A stretch of DNA of 5,823 nucleotides from Cytophagales bacterium (GTDB taxonomy: Bacteria > Bacteroidota > Bacteroidia > Cytophagales > UBA9547): contig JAAFJZ010000028.1 in assembly GCA_013298205.1 (NCBI GenBank), forward strand, positions 1-5,823, given 5' to 3'. This document shows positions 1 to 5,795 of this stretch, in pieces. The translations under genes were made by a program, and so were the position numbers. The notes below the pieces were generated by a model. The model did no database searches and was not told where the DNA came from. It was given only the letters and a program-made list of their open reading frames with translations. Positions within the stretch are counted from its first letter, which is position 1. The number at the start of each line of letters is the position of its first letter.

Positions 1-945
1 TATTACAAAAAAATGAATACTTACAACCAGCTTATTTTTATGCTGTATGCGATTATTAATAAAACACCTTCTCTAAGTTGTTGGTGCAAAAACTTGTCTT
101 TTTTAGACGGAAAGCTATCCTATCTTGGTATTACCTCTTTGCCAGCCCGCTCTACACTTTTTGATGCCAATGCAAATCGTCCAAGCCTTGTATTTGAAAA
201 GCTATATTATGTTCTTTTTGAACATTATAAGTCTGAATTACAAGGGAAATTTGTTTGTACTTCTATTAATGGAGAAGTAGATACCAACTTAGCCAAACGC
301 TTTGATAGCACCACTTTTACCTTGTTTTCAGATTTGATATTTAAAGGCGCAGGGCGCAAATCAGTAGAGAATGTTAAAAAAGGAGGAGTTAAGGCTCAAA
401 CCTTATTGTCTTTCGATAGCCTAGTGCCTGAGTACATAGAATTAGGTGCAGCAGCTAAAAATGACAAAGATTTTCTCGGACAGCTACAAGCAGAAAAAGA
501 CCACATATATGTATTTGATAAAGGGTATGTAAACTACAATGTATATCAAAAGTGGACGAATGAATCCGTTTATTTTGTAACACGAATGAATAAAAACGCA
601 AAATACGAGATTATAAAAAATAATGAGGTCGATTATTTTAACATCACATCGGGCGTAAATGTATTAAAAGACCAAGAAATAGAAGTTTATGTAAGTGATT
701 CAAAGTCAAAGCTTAAACTTAGAATGGTTACCTATAAAGACCCTGTAACAGGTAAGGTACTAGAGTTTTTAAGCAACATGTTTGACATCTCAAACCAAAC
801 TATTAGTTTGTTATATAAGAACAGATGGGCTATAGAGCCTTTTTTCAAACAGCTAAAGCAAAACTTTCAATTGTCTCATTGTTTGAAGCAACGAAGGGGG
901 GTGTTTTTGAAACCGAAAATAAAAGCCCTTAGGAATGATATATGA
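1..945 (+). pseudogene. IS4-family transposase, 5' partial and C-terminally broken
   Basis: This is a DDE transposase of the IS4 family, which cuts and pastes its own element. Counting from the ATG at 13, the catalytic residues are D98 (FDST), D169 (FDKG) and E275. E275 sits inside a perfect Y-(2)-R-(3)-E-(6)-K signature: Y268, R271, E275, K282. The ATG at 13 is probably not the real start. The frame is open to position 1 (YYKK before the Met), and the visible N-terminus corresponds to the interior of the usual N-terminal domain (the QLIFMLYAI...SL region), so the true start should lie left of the window. After QNFQLS (codon 288, ending at 876) the family-like sequence stops abruptly, and a basic tail runs to a TGA at 943-945. 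The family normally continues for several tens of residues past the K of YREK. The protein is therefore probably inactive. An IS4 assignment is safe; the exact subgroup is not. Confidence 0.85.
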
Positions 946-990
946 GGCTTTATTCTTAATTTACACTTTTAATCGGATGACAGTGGTTTA
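1..990 (+). mobile_element. Right-hand part of a degenerate IS4-family insertion sequence
   Basis: The segment holds the transposase remnant plus a short 3' tail. The left end lies outside the window, so neither a left terminal repeat nor a target-site duplication can be checked. The right boundary is an estimate: sequence of moderate GC content, including AATCGGATGACAGTGG at 971-986, changes to almost pure A/T after about 990. That change is where I place the end of the element. The terminal inverted repeat itself is not proven. Confidence 0.5.
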
Positions 991-1106
991 GAAATATATT
1001 AAAAAAAATTAAAAATCATTTTATTAAATTAACTTTAAAAAGAATGAATGCAGAAACTTAATCATTAGATTTTAAAACAATACTTTCTAATAAACTAAAT
1101 ATAATA

Positions 1107-1964
1107 CTAGGGCTGAACAGGTACAATGACAGCTTTTTTGGTAAAATCTACATTATAAGTTAAAGCCAAAAGCAAGCCGGAATTATATTCAAAATAAGGA
1201 TACGATTGGGTAATCAAAGGATTAAAAGAATCTTTTACGATTAGGTTTGAAGGTTTTTGAAGAATTTGAGATAAAAATCCAACTTCAAGCCTAAAATCTT
1301 TAGTGAATCTGTATCCGATACCTAAATTAATTCTATTTTGATCAAAAACATTAGCCCCAACATCATCACCAAAACCAATAAATATTTCATCAAATGCATG
1401 TAAATAAAGTTCTTTGTCATCAATCGTTTTTCCTTTTAAAGGTAAAGCAATTCTCAATCTGTATCGCATTCTTAACATAAATTTCCATGCATCTTGTCTT
1501 AATAAATTATCTTTGTCATATAGATTCGCCAACCATCTTTCTTCAAATCTAAATCTATGGTTAATTTCAAAAATTCCAGTGTTGTTTTTGATAAGCATAT
1601 CTTGATACAATCTGTGTTCTGGAAAAACTTGAGCTTCCCCTTCATTGGTTTTTTTTACTATAGGATTTAAACCATAAGAAAAAGTATGAATTAAACCATA
1701 ACCCAAAGTAAACATTACTTGATCATTAAAATGATAATTTATTGCAAGCCTTAACAAAGATTGTTCCCATGTAGAAATAAAATCAGCTCTTCGAAATTGA
1801 TATTCTGTATGTAAACTCCATTTATTTGCAATTTTATGGTCACCACTATAGTTAAACCAAGCAATAGTATTTTCAGTACTCGCTCTACCGTGGGTTATAG
1901 ATTGAGCAAAAACAAAATGAATTCCAAAAACAAAACCTATTGCAATAAAGTAGCAATTTCTCAT
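1107..1964 (-). CDS. DUF2490 family outer-membrane beta-barrel protein
   Basis: This is a predicted outer-membrane protein of the DUF2490 family, whose function is not known. It is 285 aa, a normal length for the family. Residues 1-20 form a Sec signal peptide (short basic start, hydrophobic FIAIGFVFGIHFVFA core) with likely cleavage after A20, before QS. The mature protein is a series of alternating amphipathic strands rich in aromatic and charged residues. Family-typical blocks are WEQSLLRLAINY (66-77), HRFRFEERW (136-144), RMRYRLRIALPL (165-176), FDEIFIGFGD (191-200) and NRINLGIGYRF (210-220). The last strand (about 262-274) is followed by an 11-residue tail, so the chain does not end on the terminal aromatic common in barrels. 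The gene is transcribed away from ispH across a 770-base gap. There is no Shine-Dalgarno sequence, which is normal for Bacteroidetes. A 7/8 match to TAnnTTTG lies on the minus strand at 2033-2040, too far away to be trusted. No hairpin terminator is evident between its stop and the IS remnant. Confidence 0.82.
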   Translation of the reverse strand: MRNCYFIAIGFVFGIHFVFAQSITHGRASTENTIAWFNYSGDHKIANKWSLHTEYQFRRADFISTWEQSLLRLAINYHFNDQVMFTLGYGLIHTFSYGLNPIVKKTNEGEAQVFPEHRLYQDMLIKNNTGIFEINHRFRFEERWLANLYDKDNLLRQDAWKFMLRMRYRLRIALPLKGKTIDDKELYLHAFDEIFIGFGDDVGANVFDQNRINLGIGYRFTKDFRLEVGFLSQILQKPSNLIVKDSFNPLITQSYPYFEYNSGLLLALTYNVDFTKKAVIVPVQP

Positions 1965-2297
1965 AAATAATTAGATTAATAATTTAACGCAATTACTTTT
2001 AAAAAATGAAAAATAAAAACTAAAAGTGAACCCAAATTCATATTTTAATTGAAATTTAATCTAATTCTAATCACTAAAAAAGTAAAAAAAATAAAAATTA
2101 GTCTTTTAAAAATGTGATAAGAAAACACAAAAAAAGTTTAAAAAAACTAAAATTTAATTTAAAAATAATTAAAATAAAATATTAAAAATATCCAATGAAT
2201 ATAATTATAACAATATTAAATATAATATTTACAACCTGTTAATTATATAAATTTTTTTAAATTTCATCAAAAATTCAACAAATTAGAGCTTATTTTA

Positions 2298-2444
2298 ATG
2301 AAAAAAAATATTAATTTTAAAGTAAATCACAAACGAACAATAAAGAAAAATTCTAAATTTTATTCAAATAATCTAATTATTTTCCAAATTTTATTATTAA
2401 AACTTAAATTAAATATTATTTACAAAACATACAACATTAAATAA
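2298..2444 (+). CDS. Possible small basic protein, 48 codons (speculative)
   Basis: An ATG at 2298 opens a 48-codon frame ending in TAA at 2442-2444. The predicted peptide starts MKKNINFKVNHKRTIKKN, which is very basic, followed by a short hydrophobic stretch (LIIFQILLLKL, about residues 26-36) and a basic end. This layout would suit a small membrane-associated or nucleic-acid-binding peptide, but K, N, I and L richness is also what random A/T-rich DNA yields. In favour: stops are frequent in such DNA, so 48 open codons is somewhat unusual, and a perfect hairpin begins 22 bases after the stop. Against: no recognised family, no clear TAnnTTTG promoter, and no codon-bias test is possible here. 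Confidence 0.22.
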   Translation: MKKNINFKVNHKRTIKKNSKFYSNNLIIFQILLLKLKLNIIYKTYNIK

Positions 2445-2465
2445 ATAAAACACAATACAATGATA

Positions 2466-2494
2466 AAATATAGCCAATTAAATTGGCTATATTT
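2466..2494. terminator. Perfect 14-bp hairpin, terminator-like on either strand
   Basis: The left arm AAATATAGCCAATT (2466-2479) and right arm AATTGGCTATATTT (2481-2494) are exact inverse complements around a single A at 2480. GGC/GCC in the stem with A-rich and T-rich flanks resembles a bidirectional intrinsic terminator, although the T-tract after the stem is short. It lies 22 bases after the stop of the possible small ORF. A protein-binding operator is the alternative. Confidence 0.5.
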
Positions 2495-2496
2495 AG

Positions 2497-2521
2497 TAGC
2501 AAAGTGTGAGGAACTTTGTTA
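2497..2521 (+). other. Stem-loop with purine-rich GTGAGGA loop
   Basis: The arms TAGCAAAGT (2497-2505) and ACTTTGTTA (2513-2521) form nine pairs, one of them G-U, closing a seven-base loop GTGAGGA (2506-2512). It begins two bases after the preceding hairpin. The single-stranded purine loop is unusually G-rich for this gap and could pair with a CCTCAC-type target or contact a protein. That role is inference. Confidence 0.35.
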
Positions 2522-2554
2522 ACTTTTATAATATTTATCAAATTTTTTTATTTT

Positions 2555-2604
2555 AATGAATAGCTAGTTTTTAGATTTACTAGTTATTCATTTTATTTTT
2601 TTTT
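2555..2604 (+). terminator. Intrinsic terminator on the plus strand with no obvious gene before it
   Basis: The arms AATGAATAGCTAGT (2555-2568) and ACTAGTTATTCATT (2579-2592) give 14 continuous pairs with one G-U and a ten-base loop. They are followed by a T-rich tract, T4-A-T9 when counted from 2591 to 2604. The minus-strand side lacks a matching T-tract, so the orientation is plus. It stands about 107 bases before the ispH -7 element and would isolate ispH from upstream transcription. Confidence 0.6.
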
Positions 2605-2700
2605 CGATATTTAAAATTAGCGTCACTAAAAAAAAACAAAAATTTATTAGCAATTTTCTTCAGCAATAAAACTAGCTCAAATCATTATAGCTAAAAATTA

Positions 2701-2740
2701 AAATATTCTATAAGTTTGTACCTAAATTTATAGAATGTTT
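2701..2740 (+). promoter_or_regulatory. 18-pair hairpin covering the ispH -7 element and start codon
   Basis: The left arm 2701-2718 and right arm 2723-2740 pair along all 18 positions with three G-U wobbles, closed by a four-base loop TACC (2719-2722). The uninterrupted core ATTCTATAA / TTATAGAAT (2705-2713 with 2728-2736) is perfect. The left arm contains the -7 element and the right arm contains the ATG. In an RNA started upstream the hairpin would sequester the start codon; in an RNA started inside the repeat it could not form. As DNA it could be an operator. Most pairs are A-U, so stability is uncertain. Confidence 0.45.
2711..2718 (+). promoter_or_regulatory. Putative Bacteroidetes -7 promoter element for ispH
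   Basis: TAAGTTTG matches the Bacteroidetes -7 consensus TAnnTTTG exactly and ends 16 bases before the ATG, implying a very short leader. No TTG -33 element is seen at the usual distance upstream. Confidence 0.45.
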
Positions 2741-3625
2741 GAAGTTACGATTGATAAAAATTCTGGTTATTGCTTTGGAGTAGAATTCGCAATAAAAATG
2801 GCTGAAGATGAACTCGAATTAGGAAATCAATTATATTGCTTAGGTGATATTGTTCACAATGCTATGGAAGTTGATAGATTAAGCAAAAAAGGACTTCAAA
2901 TTATAACCAAAGAGGACTTAAATCATTTAAACAATTGTAAAGTTTTAATAAGAGCCCATGGTGAGCCACCCGAAACTTATAAAATTGCTTTAAAGAATAA
3001 TATTGAATTAGTTGATGCTTCTTGCCCTGTGGTTTTAAAACTTCAAAATAGAGTCAAAGTTGCTTTTGATAAATCTGAGAATGAAAATGGGCAAATTGTA
3101 ATTTATGGTGAAAAAAATCATGCCGAAGTAATTGGATTAAATGGTCAAACTAATGATAAAGCAATTGTCATTGTAAACGAATCTGATATTGAAAATATAG
3201 ATTTCAATAAACCGATTACTTTATTTAGTCAGACTACAAAAAGTACAGAAGGTTTTCTTAAAATTAAAACTTTAATTGAAAGTAAAATTGAATTAGAAAA
3301 AAGTGATAAACTTGATATAAATGATAGTATTTGTAGGCAAGTTTCAAATAGAGAGCCTCAATTAGAAGTATTTGCAAAACAAAACGAGTTAATACTTTTT
3401 GTGAGTGGCAAAAAAAGTTCTAATGGCAAAGCTCTTTATGCAGTTTGTAAAAAAAATAATTCTGAAAGCTATTTTATAGAAAACGAAACTGAACTTGAAC
3501 TTTTATGGCTATTAGACAAAGAAAAAATTGGCATTTGCGGTGCAACTTCAACACCAATGTGGTTAATGGAAAAGGTAAAAAACAAGGTTTGGGAAATGAA
3601 ACAAAATACATTTGAGCTTGTTTAG
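2735..3625 (+). CDS. ispH: 4-hydroxy-3-methylbut-2-enyl diphosphate reductase (IspH/LytB)
   Basis: This is the last enzyme of the MEP isoprenoid pathway (EC 1.17.7.4). It is a cytosolic [4Fe-4S] enzyme that reduces HMBPP to isopentenyl and dimethylallyl diphosphate. At 296 aa it is the short form, without the long N-terminal extension found in some homologues. All hallmark residues are present: cluster cysteines C13 (GYCFGV), C97 (DASCPVV) and C200 (SICRQ); diphosphate-binding H41 (DIVHN), H75 (RAHGEPP) and H129 (KNHAEV); acid E131; the SQTT block (165-168); SSN (228-230); and GATSTP (269-274). The ATG at 2735 fits because the VTIDKNSGYCFGV start aligns with family N-termini. There is no Shine-Dalgarno sequence; a -7 element and a hairpin overlap the start (listed separately). 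It is divergent from the DUF2490 gene, convergent with fic, and probably a single-gene transcript. No strong terminator follows, only a weak all-A/T stem at 3673-3690. Confidence 0.97.
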   Translation: MFEVTIDKNSGYCFGVEFAIKMAEDELELGNQLYCLGDIVHNAMEVDRLSKKGLQIITKEDLNHLNNCKVLIRAHGEPPETYKIALKNNIELVDASCPVVLKLQNRVKVAFDKSENENGQIVIYGEKNHAEVIGLNGQTNDKAIVIVNESDIENIDFNKPITLFSQTTKSTEGFLKIKTLIESKIELEKSDKLDINDSICRQVSNREPQLEVFAKQNELILFVSGKKSSNGKALYAVCKKNNSESYFIENETELELLWLLDKEKIGICGATSTPMWLMEKVKNKVWEMKQNTFELV

Positions 3626-3760
3626 TTACTTAAACACATTTAAAGAAAGCATTTTATTAATTCTTCTATTGGTTTATTTTTTTAAATAAAATTCATAATA
3701 ATTTCTACTTCCCTTTCTCAGATCTCATATGAACTTTATTACTTCTCATTTTAATGTTTC

Positions 3761-4522
3761 TCATTTCAAACAATTAGGAAGCATTGCCAAAAAGGGTACA
3801 CATTTTGTGTAGTCAAGTTCATAAAAATTCACCCCTAAATTTATATTTTTATAATATTCGGCTTGATGTTCTTTATAATATTTTTCTGATGAAATTTTCC
3901 AGAAATTTTCTCCTAGCGTTTTTGCAAGAAACCATTTTTCTAATAGTCTTGCTGTTCTTCCATTTCCATCTCTAAATGGATGAATATGGGCAAAACGAAG
4001 ATGAATAAAAGATGCAAAATAAAAAGATTCAGCCTCAGTTAATTTTTGTTTTGTTAACGCCACAATATCTAATAAAAACTCTTTCATTATACTACCAACA
4101 AACTTTTCTTCAACTGCTAAATATACCAATCCAGACTCTCCAAAAACACCAACTTTATCAATTCGGTATTTACCCCTCAAACTGGAAACTACAAGTTTAC
4201 GAGAAAGTAATTTATGAACTGTTAATAGATTTTTTTCATTTAAAATTTCTGATTGTGCGAATTCATAAGCTTCAATTAAATCCTCAATTTCTTGTAATTC
4301 TTTTTGAGGTTTTGGCTTATCTTTCAATAACTTGTAATTCATAAAAGAATTCAAATCTATACTATTTCCTTCTATATTGGAGGAATACACTGCCGATGCT
4401 TGGGTTTGGTAACCTAAGTCAATATTTTGACCTCCAAAATCAAAGCTCTGAATGTAATCCTTAAGATTTTTGCCAATTAAATTTTGGAAATGATCGAAAT
4501 AGACTTTATCAGATAATTTCAT
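3761..4522 (-). CDS. Fic-domain protein adenylyltransferase (AMPylator), class II
   Basis: Fic enzymes usually transfer AMP from ATP to hydroxyl side chains of target proteins. Numbering from the ATG at 4522 (253 aa), the catalytic loop HPFRDGNGRTAR is canonical and complete at 181-192, with catalytic H181, acidic D185 and the GNGR anion hole. A substrate-flap-like segment follows RGKYR at about 116-120. The N-terminal SSNIEGN (47-53) fits the inhibitory [S/T]xxxE[G/N] motif, with E51 as the expected glutamate that blocks ATP. Because that motif lies before the Fic core, this is a self-inhibited class II protein. Nothing resembling a C-terminal winged helix is present. No antitoxin gene adjoins it, consistent with self-inhibition. 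An upstream in-frame TTG at 4543 would add seven residues, but it is part of a perfect -7 element, so the ATG at 4522 is preferred. The target protein is unknown. Confidence 0.9.
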   Translation of the reverse strand: MKLSDKVYFDHFQNLIGKNLKDYIQSFDFGGQNIDLGYQTQASAVYSSNIEGNSIDLNSFMNYKLLKDKPKPQKELQEIEDLIEAYEFAQSEILNEKNLLTVHKLLSRKLVVSSLRGKYRIDKVGVFGESGLVYLAVEEKFVGSIMKEFLLDIVALTKQKLTEAESFYFASFIHLRFAHIHPFRDGNGRTARLLEKWFLAKTLGENFWKISSEKYYKEHQAEYYKNINLGVNFYELDYTKCVPFLAMLPNCLK

Positions 4523-4540
4523 TTTATAATTTCTAACATA

Positions 4541-4548
4541 CAAATTTA
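4541..4548 (-). promoter_or_regulatory. Putative Bacteroidetes -7 promoter element for fic
   Basis: Read on the minus strand this is TAAATTTG, an exact match to TAnnTTTG, ending 18 bases before the ATG at 4522. The spacing is nearly the same as at ispH (16 bases). It argues against a TTG start at 4543, since that codon would lie within the promoter element. No clear -33 TTG is visible. Confidence 0.45.
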
Positions 4549-4757
4549 CACTTTTAAATAAAAATTAAGGTTTAAAAATCTACGGGTTTTTTTGTGCCAA
4601 TATGCACAACATATAAATATTCATGAAGGGCGACAATTAAAAAAAAATGTTTAATTAATTACTTCTTCCTTAGTTTATAAAGACCAAATTGAACTAATAG
4701 CCTAGGAGTTGGAAAATAATTTTAACAAATTTATATTTATATTTAAAAATTTAAATT

Positions 4758-5774
4758 TTATTTTATAACGCAAACATTTTCCAAGCCTATAATATCAGAA
4801 TGTAATTTGCCTTTTAAAGTTTTTAAATCACCTTTAAGGTCAACTGTTTTATTTTTAGTATACACCAAAATACCAACTTGTGTAATTATATCTTTTTCCA
4901 TTTTTTGATAAATTTTATATTTAACGCCTTTATTGAGAAAAATCAACTCACTTGAAGCAGAATTAATGCTAAAGTCAGGCTCTACATATTCAACAGTTTT
5001 AGGATAATAAAATTCAACATTGTCATTTTGATCAATTAATACATAATTTAATGAAACTTGATTCAAATCGTAAAGTACTAATCTTTTGTTTGTATCTTTT
5101 AAATTAAAGGACATGACCTCTTTTATTCCTTCATAAGTTAAATCTATTTTTCTAAAAGACTTTTTAACATATTTTTCATTTTTTAAAATAGAGATTGTTT
5201 CTGTTTGGAAATGATTTCCTGACTCTAAAATTGTCTCCTCCATTAGTTTTGGAATACCGTTGAAAACAACAAAAGTGCTAAATGAATGCCAACAGCAACC
5301 TCCATTTCCTCTTGTTTTAATTGATTTTGATTTTTTATCTAAACTAAAATCTCCTTGTGAGTTTTGAATAATTTCAGTAAAAATCTTATTAAAGGAATAT
5401 TTCCCGTTTTCAAATAAAAAGATTTCGTAAGAAGGTCCTTTGCTAGAAAATCCTGTTTGAATTGCAAAGTCGTTATTGTTATCAAAATTAAAATCCAAAA
5501 AAAGTACAACTTCTTGTTTTTTAATTTTGTCATAATCTCTTAATTGTAAGTCTAATACATGATTATCAGAGTTTACGGATATAATATTTGTATTAGTAGA
5601 TTTATCATATATTGAAATCTTAGCTTCATCTTGGTCTAGATTAACTAAATTTACTTTTGCGTAATATTTATCAGAAAAATCGTTTAAAGTATATATTTGA
5701 CCAAAAACAGGACAATCAATAACAAATATCGCGAATAGCAGTAATAAGTATGAAAAAAGAGTTTTTTTGGTCAT
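4758..5774 (-). CDS. Secreted protein of unknown function, possibly XAC2610/FG-GAP-like
   Basis: The 338-aa product starts with a Sec signal peptide (KK, then a hydrophobic core about residues 5-19) and likely cleavage at VFG-Q26. C21 is preceded by VID rather than a lipobox, so a lipoprotein is unlikely. The mature N-terminal half is beta-rich. It contains DFNFDNNNDFAIQTG (94-108), a DxNxDxxxD loop like those in calcium-binding FG-GAP repeats, then a GPSYEIFLFENGKYSFNK block (113-130) and a GGCCWHS motif (158-164). This order (acidic loop, strand, Cys-Cys-Trp-His) recalls the XAC2610-related family, a tentative link made from memory. The C-terminal half (about 200-338) matches nothing I know. 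Remaining cysteines are C160, C161 and C335, so a periplasmic disulphide is possible. The gene precedes fic on the same strand by 235 bases; co-transcription is doubtful because fic has its own -7 element. Confidence 0.7.
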   Translation of the reverse strand: MTKKTLFSYLLLLFAIFVIDCPVFGQIYTLNDFSDKYYAKVNLVNLDQDEAKISIYDKSTNTNIISVNSDNHVLDLQLRDYDKIKKQEVVLFLDFNFDNNNDFAIQTGFSSKGPSYEIFLFENGKYSFNKIFTEIIQNSQGDFSLDKKSKSIKTRGNGGCCWHSFSTFVVFNGIPKLMEETILESGNHFQTETISILKNEKYVKKSFRKIDLTYEGIKEVMSFNLKDTNKRLVLYDLNQVSLNYVLIDQNDNVEFYYPKTVEYVEPDFSINSASSELIFLNKGVKYKIYQKMEKDIITQVGILVYTKNKTVDLKGDLKTLKGKLHSDIIGLENVCVIK

Positions 5775-5787
5775 ATTTTTAAATTGT

Positions 5788-5795
5788 AAAATCTA
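5788..5795 (-). promoter_or_regulatory. Weak -7-like element before the secreted-protein gene
   Basis: On the minus strand it reads TAGATTTT, seven of eight positions matching TAnnTTTG, ending 13 bases before the ATG at 5774. There is no -33 TTG in the bases available before the window edge. In DNA this A/T-rich a near match is expected fairly often. Confidence 0.2.

Larger units (their letters stand above)
2445..2604 (+). ncRNA. Candidate small structured RNA or 3' region of a small transcript
   Basis: Three stem-loops follow one another on the plus strand (2466-2494, 2497-2521 and 2555-2592), and the last leads into a T-rich tract. No frame through this stretch codes for anything credible. 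A plus-strand terminator placed before the ispH promoter, in a gap between two divergent genes, has no annotated gene to terminate. That implies a plus-strand transcript ending near 2604. Its 5' end is unknown: it could be a stand-alone RNA or the 3' end of a message starting before 2298. I do not recognise 6S RNA, SRP RNA, tmRNA or any known riboswitch. Confidence 0.3.
1965..2734. other. Long AT-rich divergent intergenic region with local RNA-like structure
   Basis: These 770 bases separate the divergent DUF2490 and ispH genes. The left part (about 1965-2290) is almost pure A/T with many A- and T-tracts, and I see no gene or convincing promoter in it. The right part is structured. It contains a possible small ORF (2298-2444), a perfect hairpin (2466-2494), a stem-loop (2497-2521), an intrinsic terminator (2555-2604) and the ispH promoter hairpin (2701-2740). 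These are listed separately. Between the terminator and the promoter there is only a weak bulged stem (2644-2651 with 2663-2669). Confidence 0.8.

Noticed and set aside
1414..1605. 63-codon plus-strand frame inside the DUF2490 gene
   Set aside because: It is antisense to a well-supported outer-membrane protein gene, has no recognisable domain, and looks like a frame shadow.
1965..2740. CRISPR array, tRNA or rRNA in the long intergenic gap
   Set aside because: There are no evenly spaced repeats, no cloverleaf-like segment and no rRNA-like conserved GC-richer stretch.
3673..3690. A/T hairpin TTTATTT-TTTT-AAATAAA as terminator of ispH
   Set aside because: The stem is seven A-T pairs with no GC, and such stems are common in this sequence. 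There is no distinct T-tract after it.
3784..4344. Plus-strand frames at 3784-3975 and 4012-4344 opposite fic
   Set aside because: Both are antisense to the Fic coding sequence, which has intact catalytic and inhibitory motifs. Neither translation resembles a protein family.
4592..4609. Stem-loop TTGTGC-CAATAT-GCACAA as a terminator or integron attC site
   Set aside because: The stem is only six pairs and lacks a T-tract after it in either useful direction. GCACAAC does not fit the attC core RYYYAAC, and no long foldable attC or integrase is present.
4746..4759. Palindrome AAAATTTAAATTTT at the stop of the secreted-protein gene as a terminator
   Set aside because: It is all A/T and can arise by composition alone. 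It has no GC core and no T-tract on the minus strand.
5339..5533. 64-codon minus-strand frame inside the secreted-protein gene
   Set aside because: It is an out-of-frame shadow on the same strand. The longer frame has a signal peptide and conserved-looking motifs.
5700..5774. Lipoprotein signal in the secreted protein (C21)
   Set aside because: The residues before C21 are VID. Aspartate directly before the cysteine does not fit a lipobox, and a standard cleavage site at VFG-Q is available.
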